Shown here: in pieces, positions 26,023 to 36,085 of the stretch | How positions within the stretch are numbered: the stretch's first letter is position 1 | Layout of the letters: every line of letters starts with the position of its first letter | DNA from: Oxalobacter vibrioformis | GTDB taxonomy: Bacteria; Pseudomonadota; Gammaproteobacteria; Burkholderiales; Burkholderiaceae_D | Assembly: GCF_027118995.1 (NCBI RefSeq) | Contig: NZ_CP098242.1 | Location: 1,961,001 to 2,025,000, forward strand | DNA length: 64,000 nt | Direction of reading: 5' to 3' | Translations under genes and position numbers: made by a program | Notes under the pieces: model-generated | Told to the model about the DNA's origin: nothing | Seen by the model: the letters and a program-made list of their open reading frames with translations, nothing else | Databases searched by the model: none

Positions 26023-27324
26023 ATGGGTTTCCAACAAGGTTTGAGCGGCCTTAAAGCAGCATCCACTTCACTGGATGTAATTGGTAATAACGTGGCCAAT
26101 GCCAGTACCGTGGGCTTCAAGCAGGGGCAGGCACAGTTTTCCGATATTTATTCGATGACCATGCATACCGCAGCGTCTAACCAGGTGGGTATCGGCGTAT
26201 CGGTCATGCGGGTACAGCAGCAGTTTACCCAGGGTAATGTGACGCCTTCGGCCAATTCACTGGACCTGGCGATTAATGGCAATGGTTTTTTCCGTTTTCA
26301 GGATGAACTGGGTTCCGTCCTTTACTCCCGTAACGGTCAGTTGGAGCTGACCAAGGAAGGCTACCTGGTCAATGGTGCCAATCACAAGTTGACGGGCTTT
26401 CCGGTAGATCCGAATACGGGACTGGTGGCATCCGGCGCAGCGACTGTCATCCAGTTGTCAACAGAATATATTGAGCCGAAAATCACCAGTCAGGTCACGT
26501 CACTTCTGAATTTTGATTCACGTGAGGATGTTATTGATCAGACAACACACCCATTCGATGTGAATGACCCGCTCAGCTACAATGATGCCACTGCGATTGA
26601 TGTGTATGACAGTCTGGGTAATATGCATGTTTTGCAGACTTTTTATGTCCGAACCACTGACACCATGCCGTCTACGTGGGCGGTATATGCTTATGCAGAC
26701 GGGCTTTATATTGGCGATACTGCTGGTGTGGCTGATCCGAATCCGGGTGTGGTGAATCCGATTGGATATTTGCGGTTTAATGATTATGGTCAGCCTCAGG
26801 ATGCCTATGCCAGTGATGGCTCGACTTTATTGCCCGGTTTTCAACTGTCGGTTGAAATTCCTGCTATGGCTGGTGCAGCTGATTTTGACTTTACCATTGA
26901 TTACACAGGCACCACCCAATACGGCTCAAATTTTGCCGTGAATGATAACCAGCAGGATGGCTATGCTTCCGGGCGTCTCACCGGCTTTACAGTGGATCCT
27001 TATGGCAATGTGCTGGGCCGTTATTCGAATGGTGAAGCGAAAGTCCTGGCACAGGTTTGCCTGGTGGCTTTCCGCAATCCGAATGGACTTAATCCCGTTG
27101 GTGACAATGAGTGGGTTGAGACGCTGGAGTCCGGCGCGCCGATTATCGGTTCGCCGCTGACGGCATCGCTTGGCCAGATCAATGACTATTCGATTGAGGA
27201 ATCCAATGTGGATCTGACAGAAGAGCTCGTTGACATGATTGTGGCGCAGCGGGTGTACCAGGCCAATGCGCAGACCATCAAGACGCAGGATGCGATCCTG
27301 CAGACCCTGGTGAGCATGAGGTAA
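26023..27324 (+). CDS. flgE: Flagellar hook protein FlgE
   Basis: 433 residues. Start GFQQGLSGLKAASTSLDVIGNNVANASTVGFK and end NVDLTEELVDMIVAQRVYQANAQTIKTQD are the two D0 segments. The middle domains include YNDATAIDVYDSLGNMHVLQ, typical of hook proteins. ATG 26023 follows CAGGAG. Confidence 0.97.
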   Translation: MGFQQGLSGLKAASTSLDVIGNNVANASTVGFKQGQAQFSDIYSMTMHTAASNQVGIGVSVMRVQQQFTQGNVTPSANSLDLAINGNGFFRFQDELGSVLYSRNGQLELTKEGYLVNGANHKLTGFPVDPNTGLVASGAATVIQLSTEYIEPKITSQVTSLLNFDSREDVIDQTTHPFDVNDPLSYNDATAIDVYDSLGNMHVLQTFYVRTTDTMPSTWAVYAYADGLYIGDTAGVADPNPGVVNPIGYLRFNDYGQPQDAYASDGSTLLPGFQLSVEIPAMAGAADFDFTIDYTGTTQYGSNFAVNDNQQDGYASGRLTGFTVDPYGNVLGRYSNGEAKVLAQVCLVAFRNPNGLNPVGDNEWVETLESGAPIIGSPLTASLGQINDYSIEESNVDLTEELVDMIVAQRVYQANAQTIKTQDAILQTLVSMR

Positions 27325-27359
27325 TAAGGACTGACGGAAATAATTAGGGGAACAGGGAT

Positions 27360-28103
27360 ATGGACCGGCTGCTATACACGGCAATGACAGGGGCGATTCA
27401 CACGATGAACCAGCAGGCGACAACGTCGCACAACCTGGCAAACGTGACCACCACGGGCTTTCGGGCCCAGGTGGATTCTTTCCGTGCCGTGCCGGTTATC
27501 AGTGAAGGATCGCCTACCCGGGATTTTGTGGTCGATGCCGAAGTCGGCACTGATTTTCGCCTGGGTGCGATCCAGCAGACTGGCCGTATCCTTGATGTGG
27601 CCCTGATTAATGAGGGCTGGCTGGTGATTGATATGCCGGATGGCTCGGAAAGCTATACGCGCCACGGCAGCCTGGTGACAACGCCACAGGGTCTCCTCCA
27701 GACGCGGGAAGGTTATAACGTCAAGGGACTGGAAGGGCCGATTGTCCTGCCGACTGATATTCCGTACACGATTGAAACGGATGGAACGATATCGGCAATG
27801 GATGACACGACCACTCCCAGGACGGTCATGGTGATCGGGCAGCTGCGGCTGGTCAATCCTCCCCAGGACCAGCTGGTGCGCGGCACTGATGGTTATTTCC
27901 GGATGAAGGACGGGACGCTTCCGGCCTTTGATCCGGGGGTCAAGCTGGTCAATGGGTCACTGGAAGCCAGTAATGTCAATCCGGCTGAGACGCTGGTGAA
28001 TATTATCAGCCTGGCGCGGCAGTTTGAATTGCAGATGAACATGATCAAGCATGCGGATGAAAATGCAAGCCGCGCTATCGGTATTCTCACGCTGAACGGC
28101 TGA
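27360..28103 (+). CDS. flgF: Flagellar proximal rod protein FlgF
   Basis: 247 residues. N-terminal MDRLLYTAMTGAIHTMNQQATTSHNLANVTTTGFRA, and C-terminal VNPAETLVNIISLARQFELQMNMIKHADEN. ATG at 27360 follows a GGGGAACAGGG stretch. It is a rod component next to flgG, in the usual order. Confidence 0.96.
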   Translation: MDRLLYTAMTGAIHTMNQQATTSHNLANVTTTGFRAQVDSFRAVPVISEGSPTRDFVVDAEVGTDFRLGAIQQTGRILDVALINEGWLVIDMPDGSESYTRHGSLVTTPQGLLQTREGYNVKGLEGPIVLPTDIPYTIETDGTISAMDDTTTPRTVMVIGQLRLVNPPQDQLVRGTDGYFRMKDGTLPAFDPGVKLVNGSLEASNVNPAETLVNIISLARQFELQMNMIKHADENASRAIGILTLNG

Positions 28104-28156
28104 TGATTTCAGTGGGTTGGTTGCAGTAGTTAATTGTTTTTGAAAGGGTTTTTATT

Positions 28157-28939
28157 ATGATGCGATCGTTGTGGATAGCCAAGACCGGCCTGGATGCGCA
28201 GCAGACGAATCTGGACGTGATTTCAAATAACCTGGCAAATATCAGCACAGGCGGTTTCAAGCGTTCGCGTCCGATTTTTGAGGATCTGGTGTACCAGAAC
28301 ATCCGCCAGCCCGGCGCGCAATCCTCCCAGCAGACGTATCTGCCTACCGGTTTGCAGATCGGCACCGGTGTGCGCCCAGTGGCAGTGGAACGGATTCATA
28401 CACAGGGTAATGTCCAGCTCACTGAAAACGAGCTGGATGTGGCAATTCGCGGCAAGGGCTTTTTCCAGGTGCTGATGCCTGATGGCACCACCGCCTATAC
28501 GCGTGACGGCTCCTTTCAGAAGGATGACCAGGGGCAGTTGGTCACTTCCAGTGGTTATACGATCCAGCCCACGATCGTGATCCCTGTGGATGCGCTTTCC
28601 ATTACGGTGGCACGCGATGGTGTTGTGTCGGTCACCACGCCTGGCACGACCCAGGTAACCCAGGTGGGTGATCTGCAACTGGCGACTTTCATCAATCCGG
28701 CTGGTCTGGAGTCCATCAGTGAAAACCTTTATGTCGAGACTAACTCATCCGGTGCGCCGCAGGTAAACACACCGGGCTTAAATGGCTCGGGCACGCTGTT
28801 GCACAAATATGTTGAAACGTCGAATGTGAACATGGCAGAAGAACTGGTGAACATGATCATCGCGCAGCGCGCATTCGAGATCAACAGTAAGGCAGTTACC
28901 ACATCTGACCAGATGTTGGGCAGGCTGACACAGCTGTAA
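28157..28939 (+). CDS. flgG: Flagellar distal rod protein FlgG
   Basis: 260 residues, the standard FlgG length. [37 protein letters not shown] at the N-terminus and [32 protein letters not shown] at the C-terminus are near invariant in the family. ATG 28157 follows AAAGGG. Confidence 0.97.
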   Translation: MMRSLWIAKTGLDAQQTNLDVISNNLANISTGGFKRSRPIFEDLVYQNIRQPGAQSSQQTYLPTGLQIGTGVRPVAVERIHTQGNVQLTENELDVAIRGKGFFQVLMPDGTTAYTRDGSFQKDDQGQLVTSSGYTIQPTIVIPVDALSITVARDGVVSVTTPGTTQVTQVGDLQLATFINPAGLESISENLYVETNSSGAPQVNTPGLNGSGTLLHKYVETSNVNMAEELVNMIIAQRAFEINSKAVTTSDQMLGRLTQL

Positions 28940-28966
28940 CAGGCTGAGAAGTAACGGAGGCGGTTT

Positions 28967-29623
28967 ATGCGAATGAATTTGACAGTTTTGGCGATATTGG
29001 CGTTGTTGTTGGGTGGATGCGCTGTAACGCCGGATACCATTACCCATCAGCGCCCCGGAAGTAATACGCAATATGCGCAGCCGGCTGTCGGTGCGAATGG
29101 TGCGATTTTCCACCAGAATGCCTACCGTCCGATTTTCGAGGATCACAAGGCGCGACTGGTGGGGGACAATATTACGATCGTGATTACAGAAAGCAATCGC
29201 GCCACCAAGGCCGGCAGTGACAGTTCGGAGCGGACTAACAGCGCCAATTTTAACAAGCCGAGATTCTTTGGCAGTTCTTTCGAGAAAGTGGAAGCCTCTG
29301 GAAGCGGCATGCGTGAATATGAGGAAGAATCAGCGAAAAGTGCCAACAATGTGTTTAACGGCACCATAGCGGTGAGCGTGATTGATGTCGCGCCAAATGG
29401 CAACCTGATCGTCAGTGGTGAAAAGCAGATTGCCATGGATAACGGCTCTGAATTCATCCGCTTTTCCGGCGTGATTGATCCGAAGGATATCGCTATCGGC
29501 AATCAGGTAGCTTCGACCAAGGTCGCCGATGCGCGAATCGAGTATCGTACCAATACACGTATTGATGCGGCAGAAGTGGCCAGCAAGCTTTCCCGCTTCT
29601 TCCTTTCGGTGCTGCCGTTCTAG
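28967..29623 (+). CDS. flgH: Flagellar L-ring lipoprotein FlgH
   Basis: 218 residues. The lipoprotein signal ends at LLLGGC with the acylated cysteine C18. The mature part includes VGDNITIVITESNRATKAGSD, GTIAVSVIDVAPNGNLIVSGEKQI and RFSGVIDPKDI, all characteristic. It forms the outer-membrane bushing around the rod. GGAGG precedes ATG 28967. Confidence 0.97.
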   Translation: MRMNLTVLAILALLLGGCAVTPDTITHQRPGSNTQYAQPAVGANGAIFHQNAYRPIFEDHKARLVGDNITIVITESNRATKAGSDSSERTNSANFNKPRFFGSSFEKVEASGSGMREYEEESAKSANNVFNGTIAVSVIDVAPNGNLIVSGEKQIAMDNGSEFIRFSGVIDPKDIAIGNQVASTKVADARIEYRTNTRIDAAEVASKLSRFFLSVLPF

Positions 29624-29658
29624 GCTTGAGGTTGTCAGGGTTTTGTACAGGAGTGAAT

Positions 29659-30774
29659 ATGTCACTATCAGTTAAAGCAATCGGTGCCTTTTTGCTGGGA
29701 TTGGGGCTTTTTGCCTCGGTGCCGACTTATGCGGAGCGCATACGTGACCTGGCAACCATCCAGGGCGTTCGTAACAACCAATTGCTGGGATATGGCCTTG
29801 TCGTCGGTCTGGATGGCAGCGGTGACCAGACCACACAGACGCCTTTCACGGTGCAAAGTATTGTAAATATGCTCCAGCAACTCGGTGTTACCGTGCCGTT
29901 TAACAGCAGCAGCCTTCAGATGAAGAATGTGGCAGCGGTCATGGTCACGGCGAATCTGCCGCCCTTTGCCCAGCCGGGCCAGATGGTGGATGTAGTGGTT
30001 TCTTCCATTGGTAACGCCAAGAGCCTTAAAGGCGGTACGCTTTTGCTGACGCCCCTGAAAGGCGCAGACGGTAATATTTATGGCATGGCGCAAGGCAATC
30101 TGGTGGTCGGCGGTGCCGGCGCCTCAGCCGGGGGCAGCAGTGCGAAGGTAAATCACCTGGCAGCCGGACGTATTTCCAACGGTGCCACTATTGAGCGCGA
30201 GGTACCGAGCACCATCCATAACAGTGAAACGATTACACTGGAACTGACGGATACCAATTTTTCAACGGTCAGCCGCATGGTGGGGGCAATCAATACGCGT
30301 TTTGGCATGACAACGGCTTCTGCCGTGAATGGCAGGGTGATCAGAGTCAAGGCGCCGCAAAGCCCGGATGCGAGAGTGGCCTTTATTGGTGAACTGGAAA
30401 ACCTCGATGTGACGCCGGCGGTGCAATCCGCCAAGGTGATATTGAATGCGCGTACCGGCTCGGTTGTCATGAACCAGACGGTGACACTGGATACCTGTGC
30501 GATTTCGCATGGCAATCTTTCCGTGATCGTGAATACGGAAAATACGGCAAGCCAGCCCGCGCCTTTCTCCCAGGGACAGACCACCATGGTTGAGAACGCC
30601 CAGATCGAGATCAAGAAAGATGAAGGCGAGGTGATCCTGTTAAATCGGGCAGCAACGCTGGCCGATGTGGTTAAGGCGTTGAATTCCATTGGCGCCACGC
30701 CACAGGATCTGCTGGCGATTTTGCAGGCCATGAAGGCTTCCGGTTCGCTTCGTGCCGAGCTGGAAGTGATTTGA
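29659..30774 (+). CDS. flgI: Flagellar P-ring protein FlgI
   Basis: 371 residues. A signal peptide (AIGAFLLGLGLFASVPTYA) is followed by ERIRDLATIQGVRNNQLLGYGLVVGLDGSGD and, later, LLTPLKGADGNIYGMAQGNL. It forms the peptidoglycan-level ring with help from FlgA. The start chosen is ATG 29659, which follows AGGAG; an earlier in-frame start adds a non-signal extension. Confidence 0.96.
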   Translation: MSLSVKAIGAFLLGLGLFASVPTYAERIRDLATIQGVRNNQLLGYGLVVGLDGSGDQTTQTPFTVQSIVNMLQQLGVTVPFNSSSLQMKNVAAVMVTANLPPFAQPGQMVDVVVSSIGNAKSLKGGTLLLTPLKGADGNIYGMAQGNLVVGGAGASAGGSSAKVNHLAAGRISNGATIEREVPSTIHNSETITLELTDTNFSTVSRMVGAINTRFGMTTASAVNGRVIRVKAPQSPDARVAFIGELENLDVTPAVQSAKVILNARTGSVVMNQTVTLDTCAISHGNLSVIVNTENTASQPAPFSQGQTTMVENAQIEIKKDEGEVILLNRAATLADVVKALNSIGATPQDLLAILQAMKASGSLRAELEVI

Positions 30775-30812
30775 TTAACCGCAGACATCGGGTTTGAAGC
30801 GGTGAAGGCAGT

Positions 30813-31826
30813 ATGAGCGACCTGACGGAAAATGTGTCTTCTTCAGCCATGCAGGCGATCAATACGCGCAATCTGCATGATATCAAGGCGGTGGCGAACC
30901 GGGACGGTAATTCGCCTGCGGCCATGAAAGCGGCTGCCCAGCAGTTTGAAGCGCTTTTTCTTTCGATGATTTTGAAGAGCATGCGGGAATCACTGCCGCA
31001 GGACGGGCTTTTTAATTCACAGCAGACGAAGCTGTATACCCAGCTTCTGGATGAGGAAGTCAGCCAGCATGTGGCCAAACAGGGGATTGGCCTGGCTGAC
31101 CAGATGCTCCGCCAGATGGTGGCAACCGGTCTTTTGAATGCGGAAGAGACCGAGCCGTATCTTTCCAAGCGCCAGATTTCCACATCCGTGGATGCGTACC
31201 GTTCGATGTCGATTGGATCGGCCAGGGAGCAGGCATCTTCACTGCTGCAGGGGCAGCATTCGATTTTCCGTTCGGAAGGCAAGGCGGCCGAAGCAGTGAC
31301 ACGGCAGGGGACGCAGGCACAGGCGATCACGCTGCCGGGTGTGGATGCAGGGGATAAGCCCGCTTCTCTTCCAGGCCATGTGAAAGCTTTTACGGACAAG
31401 ATGATGTCCCATGCGAAAGAAGCCAGCAGGACAACAGGCATCCCCCCGGAATTCATGCTGGCACAGGCGGCACTGGAAACGGGCTGGGGCAAAAAACAGA
31501 TGCTGTATCCGGATGGTTCGGAAAGCCATAATCTTTTTGGCATCAAGGCCAATGGCTGGAGCGGCAAGACCGTGGATGTGCTCACCTCGGAATTTGAGAA
31601 CGGCAGGATGATCAAGAAGGTGGAAAAGTTCCGCGCTTATGATTCGTATGCCGATTCGTTTAAGGATTATGCAAGATTATTAAGTGAAAACCCGCGTTAT
31701 GAGAAGGTGATGAATGCACAGGACCCGGCAGCCTTTGCCTATGGCTTGCAGCGCGCCGGATATGCAACCGACCCGGAATACGGTTCCAAGCTCATGCGGG
31801 TGATCAACAGGGTATCTCAGGGCTGA
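30813..31826 (+). CDS. flgJ: Rod-capping protein/peptidoglycan hydrolase FlgJ
   Basis: 337 residues. The N-terminal rod-binding domain (AAQQFEALFLSMILKSMRESLPQDGLFNSQQ) is joined by a linker to a GH73 glucosaminidase domain (about 190-337). The catalytic Glu is E222 in FMLAQAALETGWGK, and HNLFGIKANGWSG follows. It opens the cell wall for the rod. It is the last gene of the flgB run before the weaker promoter upstream of flgK. Confidence 0.96.
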   Translation: MSDLTENVSSSAMQAINTRNLHDIKAVANRDGNSPAAMKAAAQQFEALFLSMILKSMRESLPQDGLFNSQQTKLYTQLLDEEVSQHVAKQGIGLADQMLRQMVATGLLNAEETEPYLSKRQISTSVDAYRSMSIGSAREQASSLLQGQHSIFRSEGKAAEAVTRQGTQAQAITLPGVDAGDKPASLPGHVKAFTDKMMSHAKEASRTTGIPPEFMLAQAALETGWGKKQMLYPDGSESHNLFGIKANGWSGKTVDVLTSEFENGRMIKKVEKFRAYDSYADSFKDYARLLSENPRYEKVMNAQDPAAFAYGLQRAGYATDPEYGSKLMRVINRVSQG

Positions 31827-31859
31827 TAAGGCCTTGAATGGAAAGATTAACGGGTTTGC

Positions 31860-31886
31860 TCAAGTTATTGGCCAAACAGCCGTAGT
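31860..31886 (+). promoter_or_regulatory. Possible sigma-28 promoter of flgKL
   Basis: TCAA (31860-31863), a 15-base spacer and GCCGTAGT (31879-31886). One mismatch in the TAAA half and a partial -10, with GTT after the -35 as in other copies. The location fits class III expression of flgKL. Confidence 0.45.
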
Positions 31887-31914
31887 TAATCTGTAGAGAT
31901 ATAGGGAATCAAAA

Positions 31915-33891
31915 ATGGCAAATATCTACAGTATCGGTAAAAGTGCGCTTCTGTCGGCGAATTATGCGATCAGCGTCACCGGCCACAACATTGCCAATGC
32001 CAGTACGCCCGGCTATAACCGCCAGGTGATCCTGCAATCCGGCAAAAACGGGCAGCAGTTTGGTTTTGGTTTTGTGGGCAGTGGTGTCCAACTGGACGAT
32101 ATCCGGCGCGTGTATGATGAATTTTTAGGCAAACAGTTTCTTGATACCCAGTCGGAATCGAGCCGGCTGGATACATATTACAACCAGATTGCCAAGATCA
32201 ATAACAAGCTCGCGGATGACACGGCGGGCGTTTCGCCTGCCCTGCAGCAGTTTTTCAGCGCGGTGCAGGAAATTGCCTCGACGCCGACTTCGGCGGCGAC
32301 CCGTGAAGCCATGCTGTCTGATGCTGATATTCTGGCAGGGCGCTACAATAACCTGGCAAAGCAGCTGACGGAACAGCGCGATCTGGCCAATGCGCAGATC
32401 ATCCATAGTGTGGAGCTGATCAATACCTATGGTCAGGAGATCGCCAAGCTGAATGACCAGATTGCCCGTGCGCAGATTGCGATTACGGACCCTGCCCCCA
32501 ATGACCTGCTGGACCAGCGCGATTACCTGATCTCGCAACTGTCGCAGGAGATCGGTGTGCGCACGGTGGTCAACGGCAACAGCCTGGATGTGTATATCGG
32601 CAATGGCCAGCCGCTGGTGATCAACAACCAGGCGTTTGCGATGTATGCGGAATATTCGGCCAAGGACCCCCAGCAAGTCGAGATCGGCTATATCAATAAT
32701 GGCATGAAAGTCCAGATTCCGGAAAAACTGCTGACAGGCGGCAATATCAAGGGGTACATGGATTACCGCAATGAGCAGATTGATCCGGTATTGAACCAGT
32801 TGGGCCTGATCGCCATTAATCTGGCGGCGGATTTCAATAAACAGCACAAGCTGGGTATGGACCTGAACGGCGAGATGGGAGAGGATTTCTTCAGCTTTAA
32901 TACGGTGGCGTCAGTGGGGAATCAGGCAGGAACCGGATCGGTCAAGGGCACTATCGATCTGGATCATGTCAAGGATCTCGTTGCCAGTAATTACGAGATA
33001 CAGGCGCTTGCTGGCGGTAAATACAAAATTACGCGCCAGTCTGATGGCACGGTTTTTCAGGATGGTTCTACGCTTCCCGATGGAACAGTCTGGAACGGGC
33101 AGATGCCTGTCCCCGTCCCCATTGACGGGATTAAATTTGAGGCGACCGGACTTAATGTCGGCGAAACGCTGGTACTGAAGCCATTAAACGAGATCGCTGC
33201 CAGCCTGGATGTGCTGATTTCCGATCCCAACAAGATTGCAGCCGCTTCTCCCGTCCGCACCGGCTCAGGGCCGAATGCGATTTCGGGAACAGATAACCTG
33301 GGTACCGGCAAGATTTCACTGGGTGAGGTAAAAGGTCCCGGCTTTGCTACTTCCGGTACGCTGACTTTTGATAAGACCGCAGGTACCTTTACCACGGATT
33401 CAAATGTCTGGTATTACCCGCCGGATGGGAGTGCCCCCACCCTTTATATGGCAGGCGCTACCAATGTGCCGTACCAGGAGGGAGCCACCTACAACTTTGG
33501 TGATTTTGATTTCAGCATCACGGGTGATCCGGAAACAGGTGATACCTTCTTTATCGAACCAAATACAGGCGGTACAGGCGACAACCGCAACATGCTGGCG
33601 CTTGCCGCGTTGCAGGATGCCAAGACCATGTTGAATGGCACGGCTTCTTATCAGGGAGCCTATTCACAACTGGTCAATCGCGTTGGTGCGAAAACACGCG
33701 AACTGGAGGTGATGAGCACATCAACGGGCAACCTTTTGAATTCAATTTATGAAGAGCAGCAAAGCCAGTCGGGTGTTAACGGGGATGAGGAAGCCATCAA
33801 CCTGATGCGCTATCAGCAGAACTACAATGCGGCTTCCAAGGTGATCCAGACGGCAAACGAAATGTTTGACGCGATCCTGGCAATTTTCTGA
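31915..33891 (+). CDS. flgK: Hook-filament junction protein FlgK (HAP1)
   Basis: 658 residues. SIGKSALLSANYAISVTGHNIANASTPGYNRQV opens the protein and NLMRYQQNYNAASKVIQTANEMFDAILAIF closes it, the two D0 helices. The first 330 residues match the FlgK core (LLDQRDYLISQLSQEIGVR). It is longer than enteric FlgK, with extra variable sequence at about 350-560. FlgN is its chaperone. Confidence 0.96.
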   Translation: MANIYSIGKSALLSANYAISVTGHNIANASTPGYNRQVILQSGKNGQQFGFGFVGSGVQLDDIRRVYDEFLGKQFLDTQSESSRLDTYYNQIAKINNKLADDTAGVSPALQQFFSAVQEIASTPTSAATREAMLSDADILAGRYNNLAKQLTEQRDLANAQIIHSVELINTYGQEIAKLNDQIARAQIAITDPAPNDLLDQRDYLISQLSQEIGVRTVVNGNSLDVYIGNGQPLVINNQAFAMYAEYSAKDPQQVEIGYINNGMKVQIPEKLLTGGNIKGYMDYRNEQIDPVLNQLGLIAINLAADFNKQHKLGMDLNGEMGEDFFSFNTVASVGNQAGTGSVKGTIDLDHVKDLVASNYEIQALAGGKYKITRQSDGTVFQDGSTLPDGTVWNGQMPVPVPIDGIKFEATGLNVGETLVLKPLNEIAASLDVLISDPNKIAAASPVRTGSGPNAISGTDNLGTGKISLGEVKGPGFATSGTLTFDKTAGTFTTDSNVWYYPPDGSAPTLYMAGATNVPYQEGATYNFGDFDFSITGDPETGDTFFIEPNTGGTGDNRNMLALAALQDAKTMLNGTASYQGAYSQLVNRVGAKTRELEVMSTSTGNLLNSIYEEQQSQSGVNGDEEAINLMRYQQNYNAASKVIQTANEMFDAILAIF

Positions 33892-33904
33892 TGGAGTAAC
33901 GATC

Positions 33905-35212
33905 ATGGCTTTTTTAGCACGAATCAGTCAAAACATGCAGTACGGGCAAAGCATGAAGCGCCTGTCCAATCTGCAGGCGCAACTGGATAAAACCCAGCAG
34001 CATCTTTCAGCCAATACCCGCCTTCTGACCCCGGCGGATGACCCGGTGGCGGCAGCGCGTGCGCTGGATCTGAAGCAGGGTAAATCGATGAATACGCAGT
34101 TTGCCAGCAATCGCGGCATCGCCGAGGATGCGCTGAAACTGCAGGAAAGCACCCTTAACAGCTTTACCGATGGTATTCAGCGGATACAGACACTCCTGGT
34201 GTCGGCCGGTAATGGCGGCTATGCCGAGGAACAGCTTCGTGTGGTGGCCGATGAAGTCCGTGCCATCCGTGACGAGATGGTGGGCTATGCCAATACCCGC
34301 GATGCTTACGGTAGTTATCTTTTCAGTGGACACAAGGCAGGTACCGAGCCATTTGACATGTCAGTGCTCGGACAGATCACCTATAAGGGTGACGGCGGGC
34401 AAATGAAGGTCCAGGTGGATGCTGCCCGTTTTATGGCCACAACCAATTCGGGAAAAGACATTTTCATGGGAATCAAGGGCATGACAGGCTCTACTGTTAC
34501 GCCAAGCCGCAATGACCTGACAATTGATGTGGACATCAAGGATGAGGCGTTGCTGAGTATCCCGGCGCATAACTATGAGATCCGGTTCAGCGGAGACTCT
34601 CCTGCTGCATCGTATACACTCTGGAAAAACGGCGCCCAGATCGATATGGATGCAAACGGGAATCCGCTTCTCAATCCTGATGGAACCGTTATTACGCTTC
34701 CGGTTGGCCCAGTTGATCTGACCAAGAGTGCCCCTTACACCAGCGACCAGAAAAACAAGATGGAAGTGGAATTTGACGGGGTGCGTTTTTCAGTCAGCGG
34801 TGAGGTATCCAATGGCGATACGGTAGGAATCACGCCTGGCGAACCTGTCAGAACCGATGTGTTTGACTATATCAATACAGCGCTTGGCTTGCTGGAAGGC
34901 ACAAATCTGCAGTCCAACGGCGGCAGCACCAATCTGGCGCTGGGCCTGGAAGCGCTTCTCGGCAATATGGCTTCGGCACTCGATCAGGTGGTGACAGCGC
35001 AGGGTTTCGCGGGCACACGGTTGAAAGAGCTGGATGCACTGACGCTTTCCGGTACCGACAAGGATCTGCAATATACCGAATCGATCTCTGATCTGGAGGA
35101 TCTGGATTATTACAAGGCGATTTCCGATCTGTACCAGCAGCAGTTGACGCTTCAGGCGGCGCAGCAGACTTTCATGATGACGAACGGGATGTCGCTTTTT
35201 AATCTGATGTAA
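33905..35212 (+). CDS. flgL: Hook-filament junction protein FlgL (HAP3)
   Basis: 435 residues. ARISQNMQYGQSMKRLSNLQAQLDKTQQHLSANTRLLTPADDPVAAARAL is the flagellin-like N-terminal block, and YKAISDLYQQQLTLQAAQQTFMMTNGMSLFNLM the C-terminal block. I use ATG 33905, which has GGAG upstream; the frame is open before it and overlaps flgK. It follows flgK by 13 bases. Confidence 0.96.
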   Translation: MAFLARISQNMQYGQSMKRLSNLQAQLDKTQQHLSANTRLLTPADDPVAAARALDLKQGKSMNTQFASNRGIAEDALKLQESTLNSFTDGIQRIQTLLVSAGNGGYAEEQLRVVADEVRAIRDEMVGYANTRDAYGSYLFSGHKAGTEPFDMSVLGQITYKGDGGQMKVQVDAARFMATTNSGKDIFMGIKGMTGSTVTPSRNDLTIDVDIKDEALLSIPAHNYEIRFSGDSPAASYTLWKNGAQIDMDANGNPLLNPDGTVITLPVGPVDLTKSAPYTSDQKNKMEVEFDGVRFSVSGEVSNGDTVGITPGEPVRTDVFDYINTALGLLEGTNLQSNGGSTNLALGLEALLGNMASALDQVVTAQGFAGTRLKELDALTLSGTDKDLQYTESISDLEDLDYYKAISDLYQQQLTLQAAQQTFMMTNGMSLFNLM

Positions 35213-35266
35213 TGGTTTGAAGTAGTGTGAGGTGGGCTGACAGTTTTTAACTGTAACAGTCTTTGC

Positions 35267-35301
35267 GGCGTGAGCGACATGTGTCCCTCACGCCTTTTTT
35301 T
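35267..35301 (+). terminator. Intrinsic terminator after flgL
   Basis: An 8-bp stem (GGCGTGAG with CTCACGCC) with a 12-base loop and seven T closes the flg cluster. Confidence 0.85.
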
Positions 35302-35393
35302 ATGGAACGAACCGGGCGCCAGGACAGCCAATATCCGGGGGAAAGGTATGTTATATTGATATTTCCCTGAGGAAGTTAACTGAAAGGCTTGTC

Positions 35394-35621
35394 ATGCCGG
35401 TAAATATTGATGAAATGGCAGGTACCATCCGGGCCATGCGGGCAACGCTTCTCTCCCTTATCGAGACGCATCCGCAGAAGGATAAACTGAAAAAACGGCT
35501 GAGAATTGCACGGGAATCCGAGTTTTCCATGATGTTGAATGAACGTGTCGCCGATGAGTATATTTCGGCATTTGAAGGCACCATGGCCTTTTACGAGGCG
35601 GCATCAGAGGAACTGAAGTAG
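35394..35621 (+). CDS. Small protein of unknown function
   Basis: 75 residues, charged and helix-prone (MPVNIDEMAGTIRAMRATLL, KLKKRLRIARESEFSMMLNE). I do not recognise it. Support for a real gene: a GTTATATTGAT stretch that could be a -10, AAAGG about seven bases before the ATG, and an intrinsic terminator right after the stop (35639-35671). It stands alone after the flgL terminator. No signal peptide or membrane segment is seen. Confidence 0.5.
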   Translation: MPVNIDEMAGTIRAMRATLLSLIETHPQKDKLKKRLRIARESEFSMMLNERVADEYISAFEGTMAFYEAASEELK

Positions 35622-35638
35622 GTGTTTTTTTCCATGCC

Positions 35639-35671
35639 AAAAGACGGGAAAGTATCCCGTCTTTTTTGTTG
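35639..35671. terminator. Intrinsic terminator, possibly bidirectional
   Basis: An 11-bp stem (AAAAGACGGGA with TCCCGTCTTTT), loop of five, six T on the plus side and four on the minus side. It ends the small gene at 35394 and may serve the minus-strand remnant ending at 35679. Confidence 0.8.
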
Positions 35672-35678
35672 GCATTGC

Positions 35679-36022
35679 TTACATGATATGGCTGTTGCTC
35701 TGGACATACATCTCGATAGTTTCCAGCCCGTTATTGACCGTGTAGTGGTCATAGTAGCCGTCAAATCCCTCAAGCGCCATGCCGGACTGGCCTGCTGTCC
35801 AGGTTCGGATCCTGCCAGGATATCGCCCAGCATGCCTAGCTGGTTCCCGTGAGTGCAGGATTGCTGGTGCGCATACATGAAGTCAGTGAATTGAGTATTC
35901 AGGAATTGCGCCGCCTGATGGGAGATGAGCGATCGAGCTATTCTGCTTACAAGGGCGTGGCGAGAGAAAAGAAGGCGAAGCCGAAAAAGCAGCGACAGGT
36001 CTCAGCGCTCAGGAAAAATCAT
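35679..36022 (-). pseudogene. Possible decayed minus-strand gene
   Basis: The last 33 codons (ATG 35780 to TAA 35679) read like a protein end: GFDGYYDHYTVNNGLETIEM, then YVQSNSHIM. A neighbouring frame upstream reads AAQFLNTQFTDFMYAHQQSC, THGNQLGMLGDILAGSEPGQQ. Adding one G in the CAGCAGGCC run near 35793-35801 joins the two. Further up, the frame reaches ATG 36022 (AGAGGA just before it) but meets a TGA six codons later, and the part after it is Leu/Arg-rich and less convincing. A competing plus-strand frame (35849-36073) covers the same DNA. Function unknown. Confidence 0.3.
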
Positions 36023-36085
36023 TCCTCTGGATACATGATAACGAAGACAAATGAAGGAAAGGACGCGCGATAAGGGAAGCCTGGC

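Noticed and set aside
35849..36073. Plus-strand Lys/Arg-rich frame of 74 codons
   Set aside because: GTG start without a good ribosome site, low-complexity basic tail, and it overlaps a minus-strand frame that looks more protein-like; neither is secure.
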